This document shows positions 16,331 through 24,903 of a stretch of DNA of 60,140 bases, piece by piece. Made by a program: the position numbers and the translations under genes. Origin of the DNA: Clostridia bacterium (GTDB lineage: Bacteria; Bacillota; Clostridia; Christensenellales; Aristaeellaceae); contig CAAGFE010000093.1 in NCBI GenBank assembly GCA_900769075.1, positions 1-60,140 of the forward strand, given 5' to 3'. Within the stretch, counting starts at the first letter, position 1; each line of letters begins with the position of its first letter. Below the pieces are notes generated by a model. It was not told the origin of the DNA. It saw only the letters and a list, made by a program, of their open reading frames with translations, and made no database searches.

Positions 16331-17800
16331 TCAGAATGTCACGCCGGATGCAACGTCCCGCAGGAAGCTCACCAGCGGGCCGCCCCCCAGGCCGAGGCCG
16401 ATCACCGCGATGATCAGCACCACGAAGGGGCCGATCATCATCCAGCCGGGATCACGGTTGAAGTCGGTCAGCTGGGCCATGTCCGCGTTCAGCGGGCGGA
16501 AGTACATCGGGCCGATGACGGTGAAGAGGTAGATCGCGGTCAGGATGGCGGAGATGATCAGCGCCGCGATGGCGATTACGCCCAGCGCCCCCGCATCCCC
16601 CGCCGCGGTGAGCAGGTTGTATTTGCTCACGAAGCCGCACAGGGGCGGCGTGCCCACCAGGGACATGCCCGCGATCAGGAAGGCCGCGCAGGTCACGGGC
16701 ATCAGCCTGGCATAGCCGCGCACATCCTGGATAAATTCCTTGCCCGTGCGCACCAGAATTGCGCCCGCGCAGTAGAACAGGGTGATCTTGGTCACGCCGT
16801 GCATGACCATGTGGGTCAGGCTGCCCACCATGCCCGCCGGGGACATCAGCGCTGCGCCCATGAGCATGTAGCTCAGGTTGGAAATGGTGGACCAGGCCAG
16901 GCGGCGCTTGAGGTGCTGCACCTTGACCGCCATGGACGAGCCGAAGACAATCGTCACGCAGGCCAGCAGCACCGCCACCGTCTGCGCCCAGGTACCGGCG
17001 AGGAAATCCGCGCCGAAGGAGTAGTAGATCACGCGCAGCACCGCGAATGCGCCGGTGTTGACCACCGCCACCGCGTGGAGCAGGGCGGTCACCGGGGTGG
17101 GCGCGACGGAGGCGGCCGGCAGCCAGGCATGCATGGGGAACACCGCCGCCTTGGTGCCGAAGCCGATGAAGGCCAGCAGGAACACGCCCAGCAGGATGGC
17201 CTCATGACCGGCGACCAGCGCCATGTTCAGCACGCCGCCCAGCACGAAATCCGTCGTGCCGGAGTAGAAGATGATGAACACCAGGGCGATGAAGGCCAGC
17301 GCGGCGCCGGTGATGGAGTAGGTGAGGTACTTTCGGCCGGCCCGGATGGACATGGAATCCTTCTTGTGAATGACCAGGGGGAGGGTCACCAGGGTCAGGC
17401 ACTCGTAGAAAACGTAGAGGCTGAAGAGATTCGCGGAGAAGGCGACCGCCAATGTCGCGGCGTAGGACATGGTGTACCAGGCCATGAAGGAGTTCTCGCG
17501 CTCCTCATGCTTCATGTACTCAAAGGCATAGAGGCTCGCGATGGGCCACAGCGCAGCCACCAGGCCCGCAAAGACGCAGGCCGGGCCGTCCAGCCGGAAG
17601 GCCAGGGGCAGCTTGTCCATCAGATAGAAGAGGATGACGGTCTCCTCCGTGCGGGTGAGGAGCAGGGACAGCACCATCAGGCTCGTCAGGCAGACGACGG
17701 ATTCCACATAGATGGCCCGCGCCTTCCCCGACGGGAAGCGGATCACGCCCATCAGCGCGCCGCCCAGCAGGGGAACGAGCAGCGTCAGCAAAATCAGCAT
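16331..17800 (-). CDS. NuoL/MrpA-like antiporter subunit (third Proton_antipo_M)
   Basis: A 489-residue polytopic membrane protein of the Proton_antipo_M family. Glu in YECLTLVTLPLV and Lys in GFGTKAAVFPMHAWLP are present. The third position, usually Lys or Thr in helix 8, reads HAVAVVNTGAFAVLR, which is more NuoL/MrpA-like than MrpD-like. AAGGAGGG lies 7 nt upstream; the gap to the preceding gene is 12 nt. It is one of four paralogous channels in the operon. Confidence 0.8.
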   Translation of the reverse strand: MLILLTLLVPLLGGALMGVIRFPSGKARAIYVESVVCLTSLMVLSLLLTRTEETVILFYLMDKLPLAFRLDGPACVFAGLVAALWPIASLYAFEYMKHEERENSFMAWYTMSYAATLAVAFSANLFSLYVFYECLTLVTLPLVIHKKDSMSIRAGRKYLTYSITGAALAFIALVFIIFYSGTTDFVLGGVLNMALVAGHEAILLGVFLLAFIGFGTKAAVFPMHAWLPAASVAPTPVTALLHAVAVVNTGAFAVLRVIYYSFGADFLAGTWAQTVAVLLACVTIVFGSSMAVKVQHLKRRLAWSTISNLSYMLMGAALMSPAGMVGSLTHMVMHGVTKITLFYCAGAILVRTGKEFIQDVRGYARLMPVTCAAFLIAGMSLVGTPPLCGFVSKYNLLTAAGDAGALGVIAIAALIISAILTAIYLFTVIGPMYFRPLNADMAQLTDFNRDPGWMMIGPFVVLIIAVIGLGLGGGPLVSFLRDVASGVTF

Positions 17801-17812
17801 CCTGCGCCCTCC

Positions 17813-19309
17813 TTACATCAGGGCCGTGCCGACCTTGGTCAGCAGGTCGATCAGCGCGTTCGGGAACATGCCGATTACAACGCTCAGCACCGCCAGCACC
17901 AGCAGGGGGATGAGCATCATGAGGGGCGCGTCGTTGCGCTCGTAGACGGGCGCAGGCTCCGCGTCGTGCCCGTGACCGCCGTTGCCCACGATGAAGCCGC
18001 GGATCACGATGGGGAAGAGGTAGCCCGCCGTCAGCAGGGCGGAAATCAGCAGGATCACCGGGCCGAGGATGTTCAGCGTGGCGCTCACGCCCGTCGCCGC
18101 CAGGGAGCCCTGGGCCAGGTACCACTTGCTCACAAAGCCCATGCAGGGGGGAATGCCCACCAGGCCCAGGCTTGCCACGGTGAAGCAGGCCATGGTCACC
18201 GGCATCTGCTTGCCAATGCCGCGCAGATCAGCCACCTGGGTCTTTTCGGTCTTGAGGATGATCGCGCCGGCGGACATGAACAGGGTGTCCTTCGCCAGAC
18301 TGTGGGCGATGGCGTGGAGCAGCGCGCCCACCAGGCCCACCGGGTTCATCGTGGACAGGCCGAAGAGCACGTAGCTCACCTGGGACACGGAGGACCAGGC
18401 CAGACGCTTCTTCAGATGACCCTCATGGTACGCCAGCAGGGAGCCGGTGAAGATGGTCAGAAGCGTCAGGCACATGTAGGCGCTCTGCACCCAGGAGCCG
18501 CGCAGGAAGTCCACGCCCAGGTAGTAGAAGATCAGGCGAAGCACGCCCAGCACACCGGCCTTGGTGATGACGCCGGACAGCACGGCGGAGGCAGGGGACG
18601 GAGCCGCCGGATGGGCCGTGGGCAGCCAGCCGTGCAGCGGGAAAAGACCCGCCTTGGCACTGAAGCCGATCAGCATCAGGAAGGAGAAGGTCATCACCAG
18701 CCCCTCGTGACCGGTCACCTTGGTCATGTCCAGCACGCCGCCCGCCGCAAAGGAGAAGCCCTTCACATAGGGGGACAGCACGAACACGCCCAGCAGCACC
18801 AGGGACGCGCCCAGCACGGAGTAAATCAGGTACTTGATGCCCGCAGCCACCGCGTCCTTCTTGCCGGAGTGCATTACCATGGGCATGGTCAGCAATGTCA
18901 TGCCCTCAAAGAACATGTAGAAGGTGATGATGCTGCCCGCGAAGCACAGCCCCATCAGCGCGCCCAGGGTGGCCAGGTACAGGGCGTAGTAGCGGCGCTC
19001 GCCGCCCTCGTGGGCCATGTAGGGGAAGGAGTAGATACCCGCCGTTGCCCACACGAAGGACATCAGCGCGGAGAAGATCAGGCCGATCATGTCCGTGTGG
19101 AGGAAAATGGGCAGATTGTCGGACAGGGTGAAGAGGGTCAGCGTCTGCTCGCCCGCGAAAAACACGGGGAGAAGCAGCACAATGGTCGCGCACAGCACCG
19201 CGATGGTGGTGATGCGGCGCACCTTGGCGCTGTCAAACACGGGAATAAAGCAGACCGCGGCGCCGGCCAGCAGGGGCAGCAGCACGGGGAAGAGCAGCAG
19301 GATGGACAT
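17813..19309 (-). CDS. MrpD/NuoM-like antiporter subunit (second Proton_antipo_M)
   Basis: A 498-residue polytopic membrane protein. Family markers: Glu in FEGMTLLTMPMV, Lys in GFSAKAGLFPLHGWLPTAHP and Lys in GVITKAGVLGVLR. The loop GNGGHGHD near residue 455 is histidine-rich and could face the ion path or bind metal, which is speculative. AGGAGGA precedes the start. Confidence 0.8.
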   Translation of the reverse strand: MSILLLFPVLLPLLAGAAVCFIPVFDSAKVRRITTIAVLCATIVLLLPVFFAGEQTLTLFTLSDNLPIFLHTDMIGLIFSALMSFVWATAGIYSFPYMAHEGGERRYYALYLATLGALMGLCFAGSIITFYMFFEGMTLLTMPMVMHSGKKDAVAAGIKYLIYSVLGASLVLLGVFVLSPYVKGFSFAAGGVLDMTKVTGHEGLVMTFSFLMLIGFSAKAGLFPLHGWLPTAHPAAPSPASAVLSGVITKAGVLGVLRLIFYYLGVDFLRGSWVQSAYMCLTLLTIFTGSLLAYHEGHLKKRLAWSSVSQVSYVLFGLSTMNPVGLVGALLHAIAHSLAKDTLFMSAGAIILKTEKTQVADLRGIGKQMPVTMACFTVASLGLVGIPPCMGFVSKWYLAQGSLAATGVSATLNILGPVILLISALLTAGYLFPIVIRGFIVGNGGHGHDAEPAPVYERNDAPLMMLIPLLVLAVLSVVIGMFPNALIDLLTKVGTALM

Positions 19310-19324
19310 CTTTTGTTCCTCCTA

Positions 19325-20830
19325 TCAACCAAATGTGTTAAGTCCGGTGACGATGGCGTTGACGATGGCCTGGGAGAACAGGCCCAGCACCACGTTCAGC
19401 ACCGCAAAGCATACCAGAGACACATTGAACATCAGTCCGCGCTGGCCCTTTTCCACGGGGTAGTGGGCGTTTTCAAGGGGCTTGCGGTACAATGTGATCA
19501 CCGTGCGCAGGAAGTAGACCGTGTTGAGGCTGGTGGAAATCGCCAGGACGATCAGCACCAGCAGTGCGCGGACGTCACCGGCCTGCATGGCGGCCAGGCC
19601 GAAGTTGAACTTGGACGTGAAGCCGCCCAGGAAGGGGAAGCCCACCATGGACAGCGCGCCGATGGTGAACGCCACCCCGGCGATGGGGCTGCGGTAGCCC
19701 GCGCCGCGCAGGTCGCGGAAGATCTTCGAGTTGCCGCTGGCGTCCGCCAGTCCGCCCGCCGCCAGGAAGAGCATGCTCTTGCACAGCGTGTGGCTGAACA
19801 GGTGGAACATCGCCGCCATCATGCCCGCGTCGGTGCCCAGGCCGATGCCCATATAGATGTAGCCGATCTGCGCCACGGAGGAGTAGGCGATCATCCGCCG
19901 GATGTCATTCTGGCGGATGGCGGAGATGGACCCCATCACCATGCCCACTAGCGCAAAGACGAACAGCACATCGGTGATGCCGGTCTGGCTGATGACCTCC
20001 AGGCCGATCACGCGGTACATGATCTTGATCAGCAGGAAGATGTAGCCCTTGCTGACCAGGGAGGACAGCACCGCGGCGGAGGTCGGGGTGGAATAGCCGT
20101 AGGCGTCCGGCACCCAGGTATGGAAGGGGAACAGGGCGGACTTGATGCACAATCCGATGGAGATCAGCGCCACCACCACGATCAGCGGCTGGCGGTATTC
20201 GCCGGTGGCGGCGATCTTCTGCACCGCGTCGCCGATGTTCTCCATCAGCAGATGTCCGCTGATGTCGTAGAGCAGGATGATGCCCAGCAGGAACAGACCC
20301 GAACCGATCAGGTTCATGATCATGTACTTGGTGGCGGCCACCAGCGTGCGTCCGCGCTTGCGCACCGCAATCAGCGCGCAGGCCGCCAGGGTCATGATCT
20401 CCAGGAAAACGTAGGCGGTGAAGATGTCGTTGGTGTAGACCTGGGCCATCAGGGCGGCGGTCATCAGCAGGAGGATGACGCAGTAGAGGCTCAGGTTCTG
20501 GGCGGCGAGGTGCTCGTCCAGCTTTTTCATGCCGCCCAGGAGCGACAGGAGCATCACCGAAGAAAACACCAGGGCCGTCAGCGCCTCCAGCAATCCCGCG
20601 CGGATCTCATTGCCCCAGGGAGCGGGATAGTGGCCCATCATGTAGGTGTAGCTCTCCGCGCCGCTCAGGAAGATGCCGGTGACGACGGCGCTCAGCACCG
20701 TCACGATGGCGATGATGCCCGTGGCCCAGATGCGGGCCAGGCGGGGCTTCATCACGCTGGTGACGGCGGCGGTGCCCAGCGGCAGGATGATGCAGGCGAA
20801 GGGAATTGACTGCCACAGCTGCATGTGCAT
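19325..20830 (-). CDS. mnhD: Na+/H+ antiporter subunit D
   Basis: A 501-residue Proton_antipo_M protein, the subunit that directly follows MnhC in Mrp operons. It shows Glu in LEIMTLAACALIA, Lys in CIKSALFPFHTWVPDAY and Lys in SLVSKGYIFLL, the residues that form the ion path in Mrp and complex I. The start overlaps the mnhC stop as ATGA; a second ATG lies two codons on. Confidence 0.85.
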   Translation of the reverse strand: MHMQLWQSIPFACIILPLGTAAVTSVMKPRLARIWATGIIAIVTVLSAVVTGIFLSGAESYTYMMGHYPAPWGNEIRAGLLEALTALVFSSVMLLSLLGGMKKLDEHLAAQNLSLYCVILLLMTAALMAQVYTNDIFTAYVFLEIMTLAACALIAVRKRGRTLVAATKYMIMNLIGSGLFLLGIILLYDISGHLLMENIGDAVQKIAATGEYRQPLIVVVALISIGLCIKSALFPFHTWVPDAYGYSTPTSAAVLSSLVSKGYIFLLIKIMYRVIGLEVISQTGITDVLFVFALVGMVMGSISAIRQNDIRRMIAYSSVAQIGYIYMGIGLGTDAGMMAAMFHLFSHTLCKSMLFLAAGGLADASGNSKIFRDLRGAGYRSPIAGVAFTIGALSMVGFPFLGGFTSKFNFGLAAMQAGDVRALLVLIVLAISTSLNTVYFLRTVITLYRKPLENAHYPVEKGQRGLMFNVSLVCFAVLNVVLGLFSQAIVNAIVTGLNTFG

Positions 20831-21261
20831 CAGTTGGCTTCCCCCTTTCCGCTCTCAGCAGGCGCGGGCACCTCGGTGACGCAGAGGATATCCGGCTCGT
20901 CCTCGGCGCGGCACTGCTGGGTGATCTCGTCAATATCCAGGGTGTGATAGCGGCGGTACAGGCGCACGGTCAGCGCCAGCATCACGGCGGTGACGGACAC
21001 GGACACCACGATGCCCGTCAGCACCAGACCCGCCGGGATGGGGTTGATGTAGGCCTCCACCGCCTGTATGCCGTTTTCCACAATGGGGGCGCGCCGGCCC
21101 TCAATGTAGCCCTTCGCGGCGAGGAAGAGGAAGATGGCGCAGTCCATGATGGAGAAGCCGATGATCTTCTTGATCATGTTGCGGTGGAGCAGCAGCGTTG
21201 TGAAGCCCACGCCGAACAGGATCATCGCGGCGATCTCCACATAGTTGTGCAGAATCGACAT
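20830..21261 (-). CDS. mnhC: Na+/H+ antiporter subunit C (NuoK-like)
   Basis: A 143-residue protein with three helices homologous to NuoK and MrpC; GFTTLLLHRNMIKKIIGFSI is the typical helix 1-2 region. A charged C-terminal tail of about 45 residues is longer than in many homologues. It starts 1 nt after the previous stop codon. Confidence 0.85.
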   Translation of the reverse strand: MSILHNYVEIAAMILFGVGFTTLLLHRNMIKKIIGFSIMDCAIFLFLAAKGYIEGRRAPIVENGIQAVEAYINPIPAGLVLTGIVVSVSVTAVMLALTVRLYRRYHTLDIDEITQQCRAEDEPDILCVTEVPAPAESGKGEAN

Positions 21262-21262
21262 C

Positions 21263-22282
21263 TTACAGATCCCCCTTTCTGAAGAGCGTGTAGAAGGCGT
21301 ACATCGTACAGCACACCACCAGGCCGACGGCGATGTTCAGGTAGGGGATCAGGCCCGCGGAGAACAGCATGCCGGGGGTGCCGGGGGTGATGAAGGAGGA
21401 CAGGTGGTTCGCGCCGGTGAAGAAGGAGTAGGCCTTCGACACGGCGTAGAAGGACAGGGCCATCACGGACACGATGCGGAAGGTGGTGAAGGTGAAGAAG
21501 CGCTCGGTCTTTTTGAAGCCGAAGGCGTTCAGGTACAGGATCAATCCCGCGCCCATGATGGCGCCGCCGGAGAAGCCGCCGCCGGGGGAGATGTGACCGT
21601 TCATGATGACGTAGATGCCGAAGAGCAGGATCAGCGGCACCAGGAGACTGGCCTGGTGCTGGAGGATCGTATCGTTCTTGGGCTCGTACATGCGGTCGTC
21701 GCATTCGGCCTCCAGCTGGGAGGTGGAGGGCTTGCCGCCGTGGCTGGGGGTGACGCGGATGAGCACCAGCACCGTCACCGCGGCGATGAACAGCACATTG
21801 GATTCGCCCAGGGTATCGAAGGCACGGTAGTCCAGGATCATGCCGGCCACGATGTTGACGGCGCCGGTTTCCTGCAGGCCCTGCTCGATGTAGCGCTGGG
21901 GCACCTCGTTGTTGGCGGGGTTGTCGGGGCTGCCGTAGGGCGGCAGCTCGGCGGCGGTGGAAACCAGCAGCACGATGATGCTCACGCAGATCACCACGGC
22001 CGCGATGCGATAAACCCAGGTCATGAAGCGCCTGCCCTGATGGGTGACCCACCCATGCACATGGGCGTACATGCTCTTTTCCCGGCTGGCCATGGCGGCG
22101 CGGCGCTCCTCGTAGCGCTGCTCTCGGTCATTGGCGATGCGCTGGGCGTCGGCCTGGGTGAAGCCGGCCTGGTCATCCATGGTATGGGCCATGGCGTCAT
22201 CCAGCTGGGTGGAACCGGCCTTGAGCCATTTCAGGAAGCGGGAAAACCGTCCGGTTTCATAATCAGGCCTGATCTTCGCCAT
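21263..22282 (-). CDS. mnhB: Fused MbhE-like and MnhB subunit with long N-terminal extension
   Basis: A 339-residue protein. Residues 1-85 are a charged, soluble extension of unknown role. A helix near 90-110 leads into an MbhE-like segment (ELPPYGSPDNPANNEVPQRY, then VAGMILDYRAFDTLGESNVL), the part that forms the C-terminal end of MrpA in Bacillus. Residues from about 215 are MnhB (LILLFGIYVIMNGHISPGGG). So MrpA is split here and its tail is joined to MrpB. AAAGGAGG precedes the start, and the gene overlaps its upstream neighbour by 20 nt. Confidence 0.8.
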   Translation of the reverse strand: MAKIRPDYETGRFSRFLKWLKAGSTQLDDAMAHTMDDQAGFTQADAQRIANDREQRYEERRAAMASREKSMYAHVHGWVTHQGRRFMTWVYRIAAVVICVSIIVLLVSTAAELPPYGSPDNPANNEVPQRYIEQGLQETGAVNIVAGMILDYRAFDTLGESNVLFIAAVTVLVLIRVTPSHGGKPSTSQLEAECDDRMYEPKNDTILQHQASLLVPLILLFGIYVIMNGHISPGGGFSGGAIMGAGLILYLNAFGFKKTERFFTFTTFRIVSVMALSFYAVSKAYSFFTGANHLSSFITPGTPGMLFSAGLIPYLNIAVGLVVCCTMYAFYTLFRKGDL

Positions 22283-22556
22283 GATCGTTTGCCTCCTTTG
22301 CAGTGGGATCGGTCTTCTGCAGGTCGATGGCGTGGATCTTCTTCAGCGTCACAAACAGCAAAAGACTGGTGATGCCGGCGCCCACCGCGGCCTCGGTGAT
22401 GGCCAGGTCGGGGGATTCCAGCAGCACCCAGATGATGCACATCGCCAGGCTCTGGCCCATGAAGATGACCAGCGCGGTCAGCAGGTTCTTCGTCACCGAC
22501 ACGGAGATTGCGCAGGCGATGATGAAAACCAGCAGGATAATACCGAGGATTTCCAT
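22263..22556 (-). CDS. MbhD-like subunit (DUF4040)
   Basis: A 97-residue membrane protein with about three helices. The stretch LLESPDLAITEAAVGAGITS is the signature of the MbhD/DUF4040 family, which matches part of the C-terminal region of MrpA. GGAGG sits about 10 nt upstream. With the next gene it supplies the MrpA portions missing from the antiporter-core subunits. Confidence 0.8.
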   Translation of the reverse strand: MEILGIILLVFIIACAISVSVTKNLLTALVIFMGQSLAMCIIWVLLESPDLAITEAAVGAGITSLLLFVTLKKIHAIDLQKTDPTAKEANDHGEDQA

Positions 22557-22557
22557 A

Positions 22558-22935
22558 TCAGTTCGCCTCCTTGCCGCTTTGGGGCGCGGCCTCCTTCTCA
22601 AGCTCGACGGTATCGGGGTCGATCACGTCCATGCTCTTGTCCAGCTCGTCGTTGATGGTGATTTCCATCCGGCCGATCAGGTGGCTGGACACGGGGCTGG
22701 TCAGCCAGAGGAAGGCGATGACCACCAGAATCTTGAGGCTGGTGAGGGACCAGCCCGTGGCGATGATCACGCCCGTGAGCGTCAGCAGGATGCCGACGGT
22801 GTCCAGCAGGGCCGCCGCATGGATGCGGCTGAGGGAATACTTGAAGCGGAACACGCCCGCCACACCGCTCACCAGGCAGCACAGGCCCGCGCAGGTGAAC
22901 AGGATGCTGGCGATCAGCCGGATGACGTCAATCAT
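22558..22935 (-). CDS. mnhG: Na+/H+ antiporter subunit G
   Basis: A 125-residue membrane protein with three helices of the PhaG/MnhG family (GVFRFKYSLSRIHAAALLDT, then LTSPVSSHLIGR). A charged C-terminal tail of about 30 residues follows. It overlaps mnhF by 8 nt. Confidence 0.85.
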   Translation of the reverse strand: MIDVIRLIASILFTCAGLCCLVSGVAGVFRFKYSLSRIHAAALLDTVGILLTLTGVIIATGWSLTSLKILVVIAFLWLTSPVSSHLIGRMEITINDELDKSMDVIDPDTVELEKEAAPQSGKEAN

Positions 22936-23245
22936 GGGTCTGCCCCTCCTTTTCCATGGCCTGACGGTGCTTCTCGCGGTAGATGCCCATATAGATCTTC
23001 GTCAGCACCACCACGGCGAGGAAGGAGATCATCGTGTAGATCAGGGCGATGTCCACCAGGTAGCCCTCGTTCATCACGAAGGACAGGATGCAGATGGTGA
23101 TGACGATCAGCGTGCCCATCATGTTGGCGGCGATGACCCGGTCGGCAATGCGCGGGCCGCGGATGGCGCGCACCAGGCAGGCGATCAGCAGCACGCCGAT
23201 GACCATCAGCACGGCGGTGAAAAAGATATGATACACATTACTCAT
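22928..23245 (-). CDS. mnhF: Na+/H+ antiporter subunit F
   Basis: A 105-residue protein with three helices; RAIRGPRIADRVIAANMMGT and DIALIYTMISFLAVV are typical of MnhF/MrpF. It overlaps mnhE by 8 nt, which suggests translational coupling. Confidence 0.9.
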   Translation of the reverse strand: MSNVYHIFFTAVLMVIGVLLIACLVRAIRGPRIADRVIAANMMGTLIVITICILSFVMNEGYLVDIALIYTMISFLAVVVLTKIYMGIYREKHRQAMEKEGQTHD

Positions 23246-23729
23246 CCTGGGTTTCCTCCTTCCTGACGTCCGTGCCTTCCACCCGGGCGATGCGGTTCTC
23301 CATCTCGAAGCCCTCTGCGCCCATGTCGAAGCTCTCGTCCAGGCAGTGGATCAGGAACAGATCGTCCTGCACATCCACGGTGATGGTGCCGGGGGTCATG
23401 GTGATGGAGTTGGCCAGCACCACCTTGCCCGCATCGGTGCGCAGGCGGGTGCGGAAGGAGGTGACGCGGGGCTCGATCTCCTTGTCAGGGGACCAGATCA
23501 GCCGGATCGTCTGCCAGGAGGAGAGGAAAATCTCCCGCACCAGATACAGGAAGTAGCCGAAGATCCTGGGGAGGCGCTTCGCCAGCTGCCATTCCTTTCG
23601 GGGCGAATAGCCCATGAAGGCCATCATGAAGGCGTACAGCGCCGCACAGACGATGGCGCCGACCAGGGCGATCTCCGCATCCCACCTGCCGTTGAGCAGC
23701 ACCCAGAAGCCAAAGAGAATAAAGTACAT
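23238..23729 (-). CDS. mnhE: Na+/H+ antiporter subunit E
   Basis: A 163-residue protein: two N-terminal helices (MYFILFGFWVLLNG) and a cytoplasmic domain with NSITMTPGTITVDVQDD and FLIHCLDE, the MnhE signatures. The start at 23729 has GGAGG about 6 nt upstream. It is the first gene of the operon E-F-G-mbhD-mbhE/B-C-D plus three further antiporter subunits. Confidence 0.9.
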   Translation of the reverse strand: MYFILFGFWVLLNGRWDAEIALVGAIVCAALYAFMMAFMGYSPRKEWQLAKRLPRIFGYFLYLVREIFLSSWQTIRLIWSPDKEIEPRVTSFRTRLRTDAGKVVLANSITMTPGTITVDVQDDLFLIHCLDESFDMGAEGFEMENRIARVEGTDVRKEETQDE

Positions 23730-23807
23730 GGGATCCCTCCAACTGCATGCCGTTCCCGGAGGAACGTGTTCTTCGCCGGACAAAACCGGCGTTCTTGACC
23801 GCCGACC

Positions 23808-23837
23808 ATTGTAAACCTACCTACTTATATAAGTCAA
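23808..23837 (-). promoter_or_regulatory. Promoter of the antiporter operon
   Basis: Minus strand TTGACT (23832-23837), 18-nt spacer, TACAAT (23808-23813). A small hairpin (CGCCGG/CCGGCG, 23774-23791) lies in the approximately 70-nt leader. Confidence 0.65.
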
Positions 23838-23892
23838 TGGCTAAAGCTGTTTTTTTTCACCCATTTCCGTCAGGAAGAGAGATTTGCGGCAT

Positions 23893-23909
23893 TTTACATG
23901 GATTTGACA
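23893..23909 (+). promoter_or_regulatory. Candidate Pho box upstream of pstS
   Basis: TTTACA and TTGACA are spaced by 5 nt, an 11-bp period like the PhoP box repeats TTAACA of Bacillus. No standard -10 lies 17 nt after either hexamer, which fits an activator-dependent promoter. PhoB/PhoR are encoded in the same operon. Confidence 0.4.
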
Positions 23910-23996
23910 AAGGCTGTATGCATTCAAAACACGCAGGCGGTATCCTTTCACCGTACCCAGGAAGAAAAAGAAACGAAAATCAAGGAGGAAAAAACC

Positions 23997-24848
23997 ATGA
24001 AAAAGCTGCTGCTGACACTCTTGTCCCTGATGCTTCTGATCACCTGCGCCTTCGCGGAGCTGCCCAAGCGCGACATCAACGTCATCTCCCGCGAGGAAGG
24101 CTCCGGCACCCGCGGCGCGTTCATCGAGCTGTTCGGCATCGAACAGAAGAACGCCGAAGGGGTGAAGGTCGATTACACCACCGACTACGCAGACATCACC
24201 AATTCCACCGCCGTCATGATGACCGGCGTGTCGGGCAATCCCTACGCCATCGGCTACATCTCCCTGGGCAGCCTGAACGACACGGTCAAGGCCCTCGAAA
24301 TTGACGGCGTGGCTGCCTCCGTGGAGAACATCAAGAACGGCAGCTACACCGTTGCCCGTCCCTTCAATATCGCCACCCAGGCGGAGGTTTCCGCCGCGGC
24401 CCAGGCCTTCATCAACTTCATCCTGAGCGCGGAAGGTCAGGCGGTGGTGGAGAAGGCCGGTTACATCGCCTCCGTGGAGGAAGCTCAGCCCTTTGGGGGC
24501 AGCCGGATCGCCGGCAAGGTGGTCGTAGCCGGTTCCTCCTCCGTCACCCCGGTGATGGAGAAGCTGAAGGAGGCCTACCTGCTGGTGAACCCCAATGCGG
24601 AGATTGAAATCCAGCAGAGCGATTCCACCACCGGCATGAACTACGCCAAGGCCGGCACCTGCGACATCGGCATGGCCAGCCGCGAGCTGAAGGCCAGCGA
24701 GCTGGAAGCGGGCCTGGTGCCCACCGTCATCGCCATGGACGGCATCGCCGTGATCGTCAACAACGACCTGGAGCTGACCGGCCTGACCACCGGGCAGGTG
24801 CGCGACATCTTCATGGGCACCATCGAGAACTGGGCTGAACTGAACTGA
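23997..24848 (+). CDS. pstS: Phosphate-binding protein PstS, circularly permuted
   Basis: Extracytoplasmic phosphate receptor for PstCAB, 283 residues. A signal peptide with a type I-like site (ITCAFA before ELPK) precedes residues 28-160, which match the second half of ordinary PstS: SREEGSGTRGAF, then NPYAIGYISLGS and RPFNIAT. Residues 173-283 match the first half: VVVAGSSSVTPVMEKL, CDIGMASRELKA and IFMGTIENWAELN, after which the protein stops. All usual phosphate-contacting motifs are present but in swapped order, joined by EEAQPFGGSRIAG. AAGGAGG is 7 nt before the ATG. No lipobox is seen. First gene of pstSCAB-phoU-phoBR. Confidence 0.9.
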   Translation: MKKLLLTLLSLMLLITCAFAELPKRDINVISREEGSGTRGAFIELFGIEQKNAEGVKVDYTTDYADITNSTAVMMTGVSGNPYAIGYISLGSLNDTVKALEIDGVAASVENIKNGSYTVARPFNIATQAEVSAAAQAFINFILSAEGQAVVEKAGYIASVEEAQPFGGSRIAGKVVVAGSSSVTPVMEKLKEAYLLVNPNAEIEIQQSDSTTGMNYAKAGTCDIGMASRELKASELEAGLVPTVIAMDGIAVIVNNDLELTGLTTGQVRDIFMGTIENWAELN

Positions 24849-24861
24849 ACACAACACGGCA

Positions 24862-24885
24862 CGGATCAGGCTTCGGCCTGATCCG
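24862..24885 (+). promoter_or_regulatory. Intercistronic UUCG hairpin between pstS and pstC
   Basis: CGGATCAGGC pairs with GCCTGATCCG (10 bp) around TTCG, with no U run. Such hairpins stabilise the upstream mRNA, which would favour extra PstS over the channel subunits. Confidence 0.6.
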
Positions 24886-24903
24886 GCTTGTGCAGGAGAA
24901 ACC

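Noticed and set aside
16088..19951. 1287-codon open frame on the plus strand across the antiporter genes
   Set aside because: It is rich in Gln, His, Gly and Ala with no domain and lies opposite well-recognised membrane proteins; an antisense by-product.
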